This document shows, one piece after another, positions 15,675 to 26,107 of a stretch of 47,034 nucleotides of DNA (positions are counted from its first letter, which is position 1; every line of letters begins with the position of its first letter). Made by a program: the position numbers and the translations under genes. The notes under the pieces were generated by a model that worked only from the letters and a program-made list of their open reading frames with translations, ran no database searches and was not told the origin of the DNA. Origin of the DNA: Streptomyces fructofermentans (lineage in GTDB: Bacteria > Actinomycetota > Actinomycetes > Streptomycetales > Streptomycetaceae); NCBI RefSeq assembly GCF_014651055.1, contig NZ_BMWD01000007.1, positions 285,099 to 332,132 on the forward strand, read 5' to 3'.

Positions 15675-16598
15675 ATGAACCATCACACGCGTCCGGGCGG
15701 CGACGTCCCGCGACGGCGCCGCGCCATGGTGCTGGGCGCCGCGCTGAGCAGTTGCGCACTCGTCGCCGGTGCCGTCGCCTCGACCCCCGCCGCGGCGGGG
15801 GAGCGGCACTCGCCCCGCCCCGTGGACTACGTGGCGCTCGGCGACTCGTACACCTCAGGACCGGTGATACCCCGTCAGGTGGACGCCAACTGCGCCCGCT
15901 CGGACCACAACTACCCCTCGCTCGTGGCGGCCCGGTACAGGACGGCCTCGTTCAAGGACGTCAGCTGCGGCGGGGCCAAGACCGACGAGATGTGGAAGGC
16001 GCAGGGAACCAACGGGCCCCAGCTCGACGCGCTGAGGCGGAGCACCGACCTGGTGACGCTCCAGATCGGCGGCAACGACATGGGGTTCGGCCCCATCATC
16101 AGCACCTGCGCCGCGCTCAGCTCCAAGGACCTGGCCGGGAACCCGTGCCGGCAGCACTACACGTCCACCGGCGTCGACCAGCTCGCGCTCAACATCGTCC
16201 GGACCGCGCCGAAGGTCGCCCGGGTGCTGCGCGCGGTGCACGACCGGGCGCCCCACGCCCGCGTCGTGGTCGTCGGCTACCCCGCGCTCCTGCCCGACGA
16301 CGGCAGCGGCTGCTACCCGTCGGTCCCCTTCGCCGCGAAGGACTTCCCGTACCTGCGGGACACCGGCAAGCGGCTCAACCAGATGCTCCGCCTGGTCGCC
16401 TGGCTGAACCGGGCCGAGTACGTCGACACCTACGGCCCGTCGGTGGGCCACGACATGTGCAAGGCGCCCGCCGACCGCTGGGTCGAGCCGCTCAGGCCCG
16501 TCGCGCCCGCGGCCCCCGCGCATCCCAACGCCAAGGGCATGGAAGCCATGGCGGACGTGGTCCTGAAGCGCCTGGGCAAGGGGGCGGGGCACCGCTGA
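15675..16598 (+). CDS. Secreted SGNH/GDSL lipase
   Basis: A 307-residue extracellular esterase or lipase. ATG 15675 follows AGGGGAGGGG. The signal peptide begins with RRRR (possible Tat or Sec) and ends TPAAA-GE. All four SGNH blocks are visible: ALGDSYTSG (nucleophile Ser and block I), the Gly of block II in VSCGGAKT, GGND (oxyanion Asn) and PAHPNAKGMEAM (catalytic His). Six cysteines, likely three disulphides, match the Streptomyces secreted GDSL lipases that hydrolyse short- to medium-chain esters. It is followed by a strong terminator and is probably monocistronic. Confidence 0.92.
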   Translation: MNHHTRPGGDVPRRRRAMVLGAALSSCALVAGAVASTPAAAGERHSPRPVDYVALGDSYTSGPVIPRQVDANCARSDHNYPSLVAARYRTASFKDVSCGGAKTDEMWKAQGTNGPQLDALRRSTDLVTLQIGGNDMGFGPIISTCAALSSKDLAGNPCRQHYTSTGVDQLALNIVRTAPKVARVLRAVHDRAPHARVVVVGYPALLPDDGSGCYPSVPFAAKDFPYLRDTGKRLNQMLRLVAWLNRAEYVDTYGPSVGHDMCKAPADRWVEPLRPVAPAAPAHPNAKGMEAMADVVLKRLGKGAGHR

Positions 16599-16604
16599 CC
16601 CATC

Positions 16605-16651
16605 GGGTTCCCGGCCCGCCCCGCCAGGTGCTCCCGGCGGGCCGGGAACCC
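16605..16651 (+). terminator. Perfect 16-bp stem terminator
   Basis: GGGTTCCCGGCCCGCC (16605-16620) pairs perfectly with GGCGGGCCGGGAACCC (16636-16651) around a 15-base loop. It begins 6 bp after the lipase stop codon. This is the strongest terminator-like structure in the window. Confidence 0.85.
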
Positions 16652-16732
16652 GCCGCGCGGCCGGTTCGTTCTCCCCGTGAGGCGGTCCGGTCACCACGCC
16701 CCGTTCGAACCCGGCCGCCGGTCGGGAGTGCC

Positions 16733-17536
16733 ATGATCGCCACGCGCGCCGCCGGTGCGGCCCTCGCAGCCGGGCTGCTCGGCCTGGTCGCGGCGTGCGC
16801 GGGGGGCACACCCGACACCACCTCCGCACCGCGCGCGGAGCGGAGCCTGACCTCCCCGGCGCCGACCGGGGCACCCGTCGCGTCGGCATCGGCGTCTCCG
16901 AGCGCCGAGGGAGACGGCTCGCCCAGCCCGGAAGCATCCTCCGCCCGGACCTCTCCCGTCCCCGCGTCCGACTCCTCGGCCCCGGTGAAACCCGCGGTCG
17001 ACCCGCGCACCACGCCGGCCTCCATGAGCATTCCCGCCATCGGCGTGCGTGACCTGAAGGTCGTTCCGTACGAGGGGACGACCGACGACTGGCCGGGCAC
17101 GCACATCCAGAACCGGGGCGTGGCCGCGAGCCCGTACGGGCCGCAGGGCGGCGTCGGGCCGGGCGGGACGGGCAACTACCTCGTCACCGCGCACCGGCTG
17201 AGCGCGGGCGGGCCCCTGCGCGACCTGCCGAGCCTCGACAAGGGCGACACCGTACGCGTCGTCCTGGGCGACAGGGTGTACACCTACGAGATCACGGCAT
17301 CGCGGTGGACCTCGTTCCGGTCCGAGCGCTCACTCGCCGAGCAGCGCGCCGCCGTGCCCGGCAAGCCCGGGGAGAAGCCCACCGAGGCGATGATCACGAT
17401 CTCGACCTGCGCCACCCCCGAGGACAACGCCGCGGGGAACTTCTGGCGCGACGACCGGCACAACCCCGAGCACCGCATCGACCGGATCGGGACCCTCGTC
17501 GCCACGGAGAAGGCCGCCGGCGGGGCGAAGGGATAG
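16733..17536 (+). CDS. Class E sortase with an apparent lipobox
   Basis: A 267-residue sortase. ATG 16733 follows GGGAG. The N-terminus is a signal peptide ending GLVAAC (Cys22), a plausible lipobox, followed by a Ser/Pro/Ala-rich linker of about 80 residues. The catalytic barrel begins ASMSIPAIGV. The catalytic His154 is in YLVTAHRLSAGG and the catalytic Cys226 in MITISTCATPEDN; the Arg is Arg248 or Arg251 in EHRIDRIGTLV. The TCATP motif and overall layout fit class E sortases, which act on LAxTG substrates such as long chaplins. Anchoring by lipid in place of a transmembrane helix would be unusual. No LAxTG substrate is in the window. Confidence 0.82.
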   Translation: MIATRAAGAALAAGLLGLVAACAGGTPDTTSAPRAERSLTSPAPTGAPVASASASPSAEGDGSPSPEASSARTSPVPASDSSAPVKPAVDPRTTPASMSIPAIGVRDLKVVPYEGTTDDWPGTHIQNRGVAASPYGPQGGVGPGGTGNYLVTAHRLSAGGPLRDLPSLDKGDTVRVVLGDRVYTYEITASRWTSFRSERSLAEQRAAVPGKPGEKPTEAMITISTCATPEDNAAGNFWRDDRHNPEHRIDRIGTLVATEKAAGGAKG

Positions 17537-17566
17537 CGCCGGACCGCCCGGCCGCGCTGTCCGGCG
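17537..17566 (+). terminator. Short stem-loop after the class E sortase gene
   Basis: CGCCGGAC (17537-17544) pairs with GTCCGGCG (17559-17566) directly after the stop codon. The 8-bp G/C stem has a 14-base loop and could act as a terminator. Confidence 0.5.
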
Positions 17567-17647
17567 TCCACACGCCCGGCGCCCCTGGCCGCTGACGCGG
17601 AACGGTCAAGGCGGCTGCGCGTCCGCGGTGCGGCCGGGAGCGCGGGT

Positions 17648-17710
17648 CCCGCGACACCCGGGCGGGCACGGGAGCCGCGCTGCCGCGGCCCCCGCGACAC
17701 CCGGGCGGGC
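17648..17710. repeat. Two exact 20-bp direct repeats
   Basis: CCCGCGACACCCGGGCGGGC occurs at 17648-17667 and again at 17691-17710, 43 bp apart. They lie between the convergent sortase and GH1 beta-glucosidase genes, just past the end of the latter. Each copy has an internal CCCGGG dyad. Function unknown. Confidence 0.85.
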
Positions 17711-17724
17711 GCGGGCGGTGCGCC

Positions 17725-19142
<1,418 letters not shown>

Positions 19143-19146
<4 letters not shown>

Positions 19147-20057
19147 TTCACCGCTCCCGCGGTGAGCCCGGCGACGAGGTAGCGCTGGAGCAGCAGGAAG
19201 CCCGCGACCACGGGGATGCTCACGACCAGTGACGCCGCCATGATCTGGTTCCAGTACACCTCGTTCTGCGTGGAGTAGCCCTGGAGGCCCACGGCGAGGG
19301 TGCGGGTGGCGTCGTTGGTCATCACTGAGGCGAACAGGACTTCGCCCCAGGCCGTCATGAACGCGTAGACGGCCACCGCGACGATGCCCGGGATCGCGGC
19401 CGGGACGACGACCCGGAACAGCGCGCCGAGGGGTCCGCAGCCGTCCACGAGGGCGGCCTCGTCCAGATCGCGCGGCACCGAGTCGAAGTACCCGATGAGC
19501 ATCCAGATCGAGAACGGCAGCGAGAAGGTCAGATAGGTGAGGATCAGGCCGCCGCGCGAGCCGAACAGCGCGATTCCGGTGGCGTTGCCGATGTTGACGT
19601 AGATCAGGAACAGCGGCAGCAGGAACAGGATGCCCGGGAACATCTGCGTGGACAGCACGGTGACCGTGAAGACGCGCTTGCCCCGGAAGTTGTAGCGGCT
19701 GACCGCGTACGCGGAGAACACCGCGATGACCACCGAGCAGACGGTCGCCGCGCCGGCCACGATCAGCGAGTTCATGAAGTACTTGGCCAGCGGGACCGTC
19801 GACCAGATGTCGATGTACGGGCGGATCGTCAGCCCGCTGGGCACCCAGCGGAACTTCCCGGACACGTCCTGGAGCGGCTTCAGCGAGCTGGAGACCATGA
19901 CGTACACGGGCAGCAGGACGAAGCCGGTGAGCAGGGTCAGGAAGATCGCGCGCGACCAGAGGAAGGACCGCGGGGGCGCCATCGGTGAGCGGGGCACGGC
20001 CCGCACGGGGCGCTCGGCGGCCGGCGCCGGGCGGGGCGCCGTCGAGGTGCTAGACAT
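19143..20057 (-). CDS. Sugar ABC transporter permease (MalG type)
   Basis: A 304-residue inner-membrane permease with six predicted helices. The EAA loop that contacts the ATPase reads [35 protein letters not shown]. The C-terminus [16 protein letters not shown] is typical of MalG/CebG proteins. The frame opens at GTG 20075, but ATG 20057 with GGAAGG six bases upstream is the better start; it overlaps the previous gene by 8 bp. No ATPase is in the operon, consistent with the shared MsiK ATPase used by Streptomyces sugar importers. Confidence 0.9.
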
Positions 20058-21048
20058 CGGCGGCCTTCCTTCCACGAGAGGTCAGCGCGAGGTACACGCC
20101 GGTCACGACCAGCAGGAAGAGCAGCAGCAGGACGGACATGGCCGAACCGGCGCCGAAGTTCCAGGTCACGAACGACGACTGGTAGATGTGGATCGAGATC
20201 AGGTCGGCGGCCTCCGGCGCGGCCTTCCCGAACAGGACGTACGGCGTGTTGAAGTCGTTGAACGTCCACAGGAACAGCACCAGTACGAGCACCTGGTTGA
20301 CCGGGCGCAGCGACGGCAGGGTGATGCGGCGGAGCTGTTGCCACAGTCCCGCGCCGTCGAGCGAGGCCGCCTCGTACAGCTCCCTGGGGATGTTCTGCAG
20401 GCCGGCCATGACGATCAGGAAGGCGAAGGGCCAGCCCTTCCAGACCGACACGGTGAGCAGGGCGACGAAGCTGTTGTCGCCGATGAGCCAGAACGACGGC
20501 TTGTCGGTGAGGCCCAGCTGGTCGTGCAGGACGTGGTTCACCAGCCCGTTGTCGTGCTGGAACATGAACGCCCAGGTGATGACGGCCGCGTACACGGGCA
20601 GCGCGTACGGCACCAGGAACACGGCCCGCAGCAGACCGCGGCCGCGGAAGACATCCTGCATGTAGATCGCGGCGGCCGTGCCGAGCAGCCAGCATATGCC
20701 GACCGACAGCACGGTGAAGACGCAGGTCACGAAGAACGAGTGGAGCAGCGCCTCGCCGACGGGCGCGTCGAAGTCCACCGACATCGTGTAGTTGTCGAGC
20801 CCGGACCAGGGCGCGGTGCCCCAGTCGCGGATGTAGAACTGGGTGAGCTCCTTGAAGCTCATCACCATGCCGATGACCATCGGCACCAGGTGGACGAGGA
20901 GTTCGAGGAGCAGGGCGGGCAGGAGCAGCAGGTACGGCAGTCCGATGCGGCGGATCCGCCCGGTGCGGCGCGGGCCGCGCGCCGCACCGGGGGAGTTCTT
21001 GCGCACCGACGGCTCGTCGACGGCTGCGTCGGCGGTCGTGGTGGTCAT
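20050..21048 (-). CDS. Sugar ABC transporter permease (MalF type)
   Basis: A 332-residue permease with six helices after a basic, cytoplasmic N-terminus. The first helix is LPYLLLLPALLLELLVHLVPMV. The EAA loop reads LQNIPRELYEAASLDGAGLWQQLRRITLPSLRP. It pairs with the downstream MalG-type permease to form the channel. Two starts are possible: ATG 21048, used here, or GTG 21066, which would overlap the binding-protein stop by 4 bp (GTGA) as at other junctions in the operon. Neither has a strong ribosome site, so coupling to upstream translation is likely. Confidence 0.88.
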   Translation of the reverse strand: MTTTTADAAVDEPSVRKNSPGAARGPRRTGRIRRIGLPYLLLLPALLLELLVHLVPMVIGMVMSFKELTQFYIRDWGTAPWSGLDNYTMSVDFDAPVGEALLHSFFVTCVFTVLSVGICWLLGTAAAIYMQDVFRGRGLLRAVFLVPYALPVYAAVITWAFMFQHDNGLVNHVLHDQLGLTDKPSFWLIGDNSFVALLTVSVWKGWPFAFLIVMAGLQNIPRELYEAASLDGAGLWQQLRRITLPSLRPVNQVLVLVLFLWTFNDFNTPYVLFGKAAPEAADLISIHIYQSSFVTWNFGAGSAMSVLLLLFLLVVTGVYLALTSRGRKAADV

Positions 21049-21062
21049 GAGGGGACTCGCGC

Positions 21063-22376
21063 TCACTTCGTCGGCATCTGCTGCTGGGCCTTTTCGAGCT
21101 TCGCCTTGACGGACGCGGTGGTCACCGGACGCCCGGCGGCGGCGTCGGCGAACAGTTCCTTGACGGCCGTGCCGACCGCCGTCTCGAACTGCGACTCCTC
21201 GGCCACCTGCGGAAGGGCCTCCGCACTCGTCGCGAGGGTCTCCCGCAGGGCAGCCGTCGCCTGTGTGTTGAACGCGGGGTCGGACTGCGCGGCCTTGACC
21301 GGCGGGATGGAGCCGTACGCCTTGTTGAGGATCTTCTGCTCGGCGTCGCTCGTCATGAACTCCACGAACTTCGTGGCGCCGTCGATGTTCTTGCTGTTCT
21401 TGAAGACGGCCATGTTGATGCCGGCGACCATGGAGTTGACGTTCGTGCCGGTGCCGGGGGTGCCCGACTGGACCGGCGCGGGCGCCACGCCCCACTCGTC
21501 GTCCTCCATGCCCAGCGACTTGAAGGTGGCGGAGGCGGTCTGCCACAGCACCATCGCCGTCTTGCCCTTGGCGAAGTCGCTGAGCGACTGGTTCTGCGCG
21601 TACTCGGCGTTGCCGGGCGCGACGATCTTGTCCTTGGCCATCAGGTCGACGTACTGCTTGATCGCGGCGACCGCGCCGTCGGAGGTGAAGTCGGGCTTGC
21701 CTTCCGCGGTGAAGAAGTCGGCGTCGTGCTGCTGTCCGAGGACGAAGATCTGGTGGATGTTGTTCGACAGGTTGGAACCCTCGGCGCCGAGGCCCCACTT
21801 GCCCTTCTTGGAGATCTTCTTGCCGTCGGCGACCAGCTCGTCCCACGTGGCCGGCGGCTTGCTGATGCCGGCGTCGGCGAACATCTTCTTGTTGTAGTAG
21901 AGCGCGTAGGCCATGGAGTACAGCGGCACCGCCGCCGGGTCCTGGCCCTGGACGCCCGTGGAGCCGAGGGCCGAGTCGACGAAGCGGTCCTTGCCCCCGA
22001 TCCTGCCGAAGTTCTTGGCGTCCCACGGCAGCAGCGCGCCGGAGGCCTGCAGCGAGGCGCTCCAGGTGTTGCCTATGTTGAGGACGTCGGGGCCCTGGCC
22101 GGACGTGGTCGCGGTGAGGATCCGGTTGAGCAGGTCCGACCAGGGCACCACCTCCAGCTTGACCTTGATTCCGGTCTCCTTCTCGAACTTGTCGAGTTCG
22201 GGCCGGAGGACCTTCTTGTCGACCTCGATGCTGGCGCCCTGGTTGGAGGCCCAGTAGGTCAGCGTCTTGGGTGAGTCGTTGGATCCCTCGCCCGACGACG
22301 AACCACCGCCGCACGCCGAGGCGGCAAGAGCGAGAGACATGGTGACGGCGCCTACGGCCGCGGCTCGGATGCGCAT
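21063..22376 (-). CDS. Sugar-binding lipoprotein of ABC transporter
   Basis: A 437-residue family 1 extracellular solute-binding protein. The lipoprotein signal (MRIRAAAVGAVTMSLAL, then AASAC) places the lipid-modified Cys before a Gly/Ser linker. Body motifs are KTLTYWASNQ, QGPDVLNIGNTWSASLQ, VPLYSMAYALYYNKKMFADAG and KFVEFMTSDAEQKI. ATG 22376 has GGAG and GGAAAGGGA upstream. It is the first gene of the operon running to the GH1 enzyme, so a short beta-glucoside is the expected ligand. The promoter faces the divergent ROK regulator. Confidence 0.92.
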   Translation of the reverse strand: MRIRAAAVGAVTMSLALAASACGGGSSSGEGSNDSPKTLTYWASNQGASIEVDKKVLRPELDKFEKETGIKVKLEVVPWSDLLNRILTATTSGQGPDVLNIGNTWSASLQASGALLPWDAKNFGRIGGKDRFVDSALGSTGVQGQDPAAVPLYSMAYALYYNKKMFADAGISKPPATWDELVADGKKISKKGKWGLGAEGSNLSNNIHQIFVLGQQHDADFFTAEGKPDFTSDGAVAAIKQYVDLMAKDKIVAPGNAEYAQNQSLSDFAKGKTAMVLWQTASATFKSLGMEDDEWGVAPAPVQSGTPGTGTNVNSMVAGINMAVFKNSKNIDGATKFVEFMTSDAEQKILNKAYGSIPPVKAAQSDPAFNTQATAALRETLATSAEALPQVAEESQFETAVGTAVKELFADAAAGRPVTTASVKAKLEKAQQQMPTK

Positions 22377-22466
22377 GGCTCCAGGTGTCCCTTTCCGGGA
22401 GTCGAGAACCAGAGGAAGACTGCGGAGCGACACCCCGTTCGACTTCCGAAGTCCCTCATGGCTTAA

Positions 22467-22484
22467 TTTAGGACGTGAGTTAAA
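22467..22484. promoter_or_regulatory. AT-rich imperfect palindrome, likely ROK operator
   Basis: TTTAGGACGTGAGTTAAA forms an imperfect inverted repeat (TTTAGGAC against TTTAACTC) in an unusually AT-rich island of the 181-bp divergent promoter region. ROK repressors of the NagC/XylR type recognise AT-rich dyads of this general form. Its position suits control of both the transporter operon and the regulator gene. Confidence 0.5.
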
Positions 22485-22557
22485 CCTCAAGAGAAGGGCG
22501 CGTCAAGAGCTTCAGCGAGGGTGACTTGACGGGCCGAGCCGGAAAAGAGGGGGTCAG

Positions 22558-23910
22558 GTGGCAGCGCGCAACGGTCGGACGGTCCGTGACCTGCGGCGGG
22601 AGAACCGCACCGCGGTACTGCAACGTTTGTATTTCGACGGGCCGATGAGCCGTTTCTCCCTCGGTCCGGCGACAGGCCTGAGTTCGGGCTCCGTCACCAA
22701 TGTCGTCGCCGACCTGCTGGCCGACGGGCTCGTGGAGGAGGCCGGCAGTGTCAACTCCGACGGCGGCCGCCCGCGTACGCTGCTCCGCGTCTCCCCCGGC
22801 AGCGGGCACATGATCGGGGTCGACGTCGGCGAGACCCGGGTCCGCGTCGAGCTGTTCGACCTCTCCCTGGCCGAACTCGCACGCACCGAGCGGCCGTTGG
22901 TCCACCGGGGCGACAACGCCTACGACGTGGAGGTGATCGTCGGCCATATCCTGGACGGTGTCACCGAGGTGCTGCGGACGGCCGGCCGGATCCCCGGCGA
23001 ACTCCTCGGTGTCGGCATCGGGATGCCCGGAATCGTCGAGCACTCGGCCGAGGAGGGCGCCGTCGTGCACGGCCAGACCATCGGCTGGGACGCCGTCCCG
23101 CTCGAACGCATGCTGCGGGACTCCGGACAACTGCCGCCGCACGTGCCCTACTTCATCGACAACGGCGCCAAGACCCTCGGACAGGCCGAGATGTGGTTCG
23201 GTGCCGGACGCGGCGCGCGCAACGCCGTCGTGGTCCTGTTCGGCTCCGGAGTCGGCGCCTGCGTCGTGACCGACGAGGTCGAGCACGGCCGTGCCGTCGA
23301 ATGGGGCCACCTCACCGTGCGCGTGCAGGGACGCCGGTGCCGCTGCGGGGCGCTCGGCTGCCTGGAGGCCTACGCGGGCGCGGAGGCGCTCCTGGAACGC
23401 TGGCAGGAGGCGGGCGGGCAACCGCCGCACGACACCGACGAGGAGACCGCGCTGACCGCGATCCTCGCGGCGGCCTACCCGCCCGACGGCGGCGAACCCG
23501 ACCCGGTGGCCGCGGCCGTGCTCGCCGAGACGGCGGAGTACCTGGGCGCGGGCCTTTCGGACCTGATCAACCTCTTCCAGCCCGAGCGCATCCTCGTCGG
23601 CGGCTGGGCCGGCCTCCAGCTCGGGGCGCGCTTCCTGGAGACCGTGCGGACGTACGCCCACTCCTACGCGCTGACCCACCCCGCGGGTCGGGTCGGCATC
23701 GAACTCGGCAGGCTGGGACCCGACGCCGTGACCGTGGGCGCGGCGATCCTGCCCCTCGCCGACTTCTTCGCCCGAGGAGGCCGCCCGCCGTCCGCCGAGG
23801 TGTCCCAGGACGAACCGCCGGTGTGGCGCACGTCGTTGGGAGGGCGGCTCGCTCAGAGCCCGGCGAGGCGCGGCCCGACCCGCGCGGGTCGGACCGGGAC
23901 CGCGCCGTGA
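22558..23910 (+). CDS. ROK-family transcriptional regulator
   Basis: A 450-residue repressor/activator. A winged-helix N-terminus (RENRTAVLQRLYFDGPMSRFSLGPATGLSSGSVTNVVADLLADGLVEE) is joined to a ROK sugar-kinase-like domain. The latter has IGVDVGETRVRVELFD at the phosphate-binding loop and the zinc-binding motif CRCGALGCLEAYAG. Start GTG 22558 is preceded by AAGAGGGGG. The C-terminal 50 residues are basic and disordered, longer than usual. It is divergent from the beta-glucoside transporter operon and presumably senses that sugar or its product. The stop is only 15 bp from the end of the convergent pqqE gene. Confidence 0.92.
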   Translation: MAARNGRTVRDLRRENRTAVLQRLYFDGPMSRFSLGPATGLSSGSVTNVVADLLADGLVEEAGSVNSDGGRPRTLLRVSPGSGHMIGVDVGETRVRVELFDLSLAELARTERPLVHRGDNAYDVEVIVGHILDGVTEVLRTAGRIPGELLGVGIGMPGIVEHSAEEGAVVHGQTIGWDAVPLERMLRDSGQLPPHVPYFIDNGAKTLGQAEMWFGAGRGARNAVVVLFGSGVGACVVTDEVEHGRAVEWGHLTVRVQGRRCRCGALGCLEAYAGAEALLERWQEAGGQPPHDTDEETALTAILAAAYPPDGGEPDPVAAAVLAETAEYLGAGLSDLINLFQPERILVGGWAGLQLGARFLETVRTYAHSYALTHPAGRVGIELGRLGPDAVTVGAAILPLADFFARGGRPPSAEVSQDEPPVWRTSLGGRLAQSPARRGPTRAGRTGTAP

Positions 23911-23925
23911 GTCGCCCCCGCCCGC

Positions 23926-25047
23926 TCACCCGACGACGCGGCCCGGCGCACGCCCTCCCGGGCGGCGCGGGACGATCGCGGCCGGCGTGTCCGCCCGCGT
24001 GAGCGCGACCAGGGCCGCGTGGTCGGGGGAGAGGGAGCAGGCCGGGTCGGTGCGTGCGGCGTCCCCCGTGAGGGCGTGGGCCTGGCACCGGCAGCCGCCG
24101 AAGTCCTCGGTGCGGCGGTCGCAGTCCCTGCAGGGGGAGGGCAGCCAGTCGGTCCCCCGGTACAGGGTGAACGCCCTCGACTCCGCCCAGATCCAGCGCA
24201 GCGGCCGCTCGGTGACGTTCGGCGGGTCCAGGCCGGGAAGCGCCGCGGCCGCGGGGCACGGCAGCGCCGTGCCGTCCGGCGCGACGGTGAGGGAGACGGC
24301 GCCCCAGCCGCCCATGCACGGCTTGGGCGTCCCGGAGAAGTAGTCGGGCACCACCCAGGTGATGTCGAGGACTCCGGCCAGTTCCGCCCTGCGCCGCTCC
24401 ACCGCCTGGGCCGCCGCCGCGAGTTGCTCGCCGGTGGGCATGAGGGCGGCCCTGTTGAGCAGACCCCACCCGTAGAACTGGGTGTTGGCCAGCTCGACGC
24501 GGTCCGCTCCCCAGTCCAGCGCGAGCCGGACGAGGTCGTCCACGGCGTCGAGGTTGTGCCGGTGCAGTACGGCGTTGACGCCGAGCGGCAGGCCCCGGTC
24601 CGTGACGAGTCGGGCCGCGGCACGCTTCGCGGCGAACGCCGGATGGCCGGCGAGCGCGTCGGAGCGCTCCGGGTCCGCGTGCTGGACGGACAACTGGACG
24701 CTGTGCAGCCCCGCTTCCACCAGCGCGTCCAGCCGTGCCGCGGACAGGCCGACCGCGCTGGTCACGAGCTGGGTGTGGAGCCCGGCCTCCACCGCGGCCC
24801 TCGTGATGTCCTCCAGGTCGCGGCGCAGCAGCGGCTCACCGCCTGACAAATGGGTCTGCAGGACGCCCAGTTCGGCCGCCTGGCGGAACACGTCGGCCCA
24901 CTGGTCCGTACGGAGTTCCCGCGAACGGCGGGTCAGTTCCAGCGGGTTGGAGCAGTACCCGCACCGCAGGGGGCAGGCGTGGGTCAGTTCGGCGAGCAGG
25001 GCCCAGGGCGGGGGAGGTTCGGCGCCTACGGGCGCGGTGGGCGTCAT
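23926..25047 (-). CDS. pqqE: PqqE, radical SAM enzyme of PQQ synthesis
   Basis: A 373-residue radical SAM/SPASM enzyme. The cluster motif is Cys25-x3-Cys29-x2-Cys32 (ACPLRCGYC). THLSGGEPLLRRDL is the GGE SAM-binding strand. The C-terminal SPASM cysteines are in PKPCMGGWG, LPCPAAA, PCRDCDRR and GGCRCQA. PqqE links the Glu and Tyr side chains of PqqA with help of PqqD, the first step of PQQ synthesis. ATG 25047 overlaps the pqqD stop by 4 bp (ATGA). It is the last gene of pqqABCDE. Its C-terminal tail is Arg/Gly-rich. Confidence 0.95.
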   Translation of the reverse strand: MTPTAPVGAEPPPPWALLAELTHACPLRCGYCSNPLELTRRSRELRTDQWADVFRQAAELGVLQTHLSGGEPLLRRDLEDITRAAVEAGLHTQLVTSAVGLSAARLDALVEAGLHSVQLSVQHADPERSDALAGHPAFAAKRAAARLVTDRGLPLGVNAVLHRHNLDAVDDLVRLALDWGADRVELANTQFYGWGLLNRAALMPTGEQLAAAAQAVERRRAELAGVLDITWVVPDYFSGTPKPCMGGWGAVSLTVAPDGTALPCPAAAALPGLDPPNVTERPLRWIWAESRAFTLYRGTDWLPSPCRDCDRRTEDFGGCRCQAHALTGDAARTDPACSLSPDHAALVALTRADTPAAIVPRRPGGRAPGRVVG

Positions 25048-25310
25048 CGCAGGCAGCCCTGCGTGCGCAGCCGGCCGAGGAACGAGGCGACGTCGTCCGC
25101 CGCTACCGGCCCGGAGTGCGCGCGGCCCAGTGCGGCCGTGATCTCCTCGACCGTGCGGCTGCCGTCGCACAGGTCCAGGACCGCGCGGCCCGAGCCGTGC
25201 AGCACGACCACGCGTTCCGGCAGCAGCAGCACGTCCGACCGGCGCACGTGGTCGCGGCGGAGCACCGCGGAGGCGGCGACGCGGGGCCGCCAGGCCCGGT
25301 CGGCGCTCAC
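25044..25310 (-). CDS. pqqD: PqqD, PqqA-binding chaperone
   Basis: An 88-residue RiPP recognition element. WRPRVAASAVLRRDHVRRSDVLLLPERVVVLHGSGRAVLDLCDGSRTVEEITAAL matches the family, including LLLPE, the LCDG turn and the final helices. It binds the PqqA leader and delivers it to PqqE. GTG 25310 overlaps the pqqC stop by 4 bp (GTGA), and its own stop overlaps the pqqE start, so pqqC-D-E are translationally coupled. Confidence 0.93.
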   Translation of the reverse strand: MSADRAWRPRVAASAVLRRDHVRRSDVLLLPERVVVLHGSGRAVLDLCDGSRTVEEITAALGRAHSGPVAADDVASFLGRLRTQGCLR

Positions 25311-26107
25311 CGGAGCGCCGTCGGCGCGCTCGCGCCCTGCACGCTGTCCAGCAGGGCCCACAGCACATCGCACTTGAAGGACAGTGCGGCCAGGGCCTGT
25401 TCCTGCTCGGCGCGGGTGAGCGCCCATTCCGTGACCCAGGCGAGGGCCTCGGCGGCGTCGCGGCGGCCCTGCGGCACCCGGTCGCGGAAGTAGGCCAGGC
25501 CGGCGGGGTCGATCCACGGGTAGTGGCGGGGAAAGGCCTCCAGGCGGGTGAGCATGATGGACGGGGCGCACAGTTCGGTGAGCGACGAGGCGACCGCCTC
25601 CAGTGCGGTGCCGTCGCGGCAGAGCCCGACGTACCCGTCGACGGCGAGGCGCACCCCGGGCAGCAGCCGGCGGTGCGTCAGCAGGTCCTCCCGCCGCAGG
25701 CCGACCGCCTCACCCAGCCGGAGCCAGCGCTCGATCCCGCCGTCGCCCTCGGTGAGGCCGTCGTGGTCCTGGATGCGCCGCAGCCACGAGCGCCGGCGGT
25801 CCGGTGTGCCCAGCTTGGTCAGGACGAAGGCGTCCTTGAGCGGGATGGCGCACTGGTAGTAGAAGCGGTTCGCCACCCAGGTGCGCAGCTCGTCCGCGCT
25901 CAACCCACCCGCGTGCATACGCCGGTTGAACGGGTGTCGGTCGTGGTAGCGGGCCGCGGCCAGGCCGCGCAGCCGCCGTTCGAACCCGGCCGCGTCCCAC
26001 GGGCCGGCGAGCGGGTTGTGCGGGTCGGCCGGCGGGTTCAGCGGGTCGGCCCGTTCCTGGCCGGAGGGCCCGGGGGTCCGTGATGTGCCGGGCACGGTCG
26101 TGGTCAC
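25307..26107 (-). CDS. pqqC: PqqC, pyrroloquinoline-quinone synthase
   Basis: A 266-residue cofactorless oxidase that catalyses the final ring closure and oxidation to PQQ. The helical family signatures are clear: YHDRHPFNRRMHAGGLSADELRTWVANRFYYQCAIPLKDAF, RIQDHDG, GDGGIERWLRLGEAVGL, SSLTELCAPSIMLTRLEAF and VLWALLDSVQ. His residues of the active site (HPFNRRMH, QDHDG) are present. GTG 26107 overlaps the pqqB stop by 4 bp. A 30-residue Pro-rich N-terminal extension precedes the conserved part. Confidence 0.95.
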   Translation of the reverse strand: MTTTVPGTSRTPGPSGQERADPLNPPADPHNPLAGPWDAAGFERRLRGLAAARYHDRHPFNRRMHAGGLSADELRTWVANRFYYQCAIPLKDAFVLTKLGTPDRRRSWLRRIQDHDGLTEGDGGIERWLRLGEAVGLRREDLLTHRRLLPGVRLAVDGYVGLCRDGTALEAVASSLTELCAPSIMLTRLEAFPRHYPWIDPAGLAYFRDRVPQGRRDAAEALAWVTEWALTRAEQEQALAALSFKCDVLWALLDSVQGASAPTALR

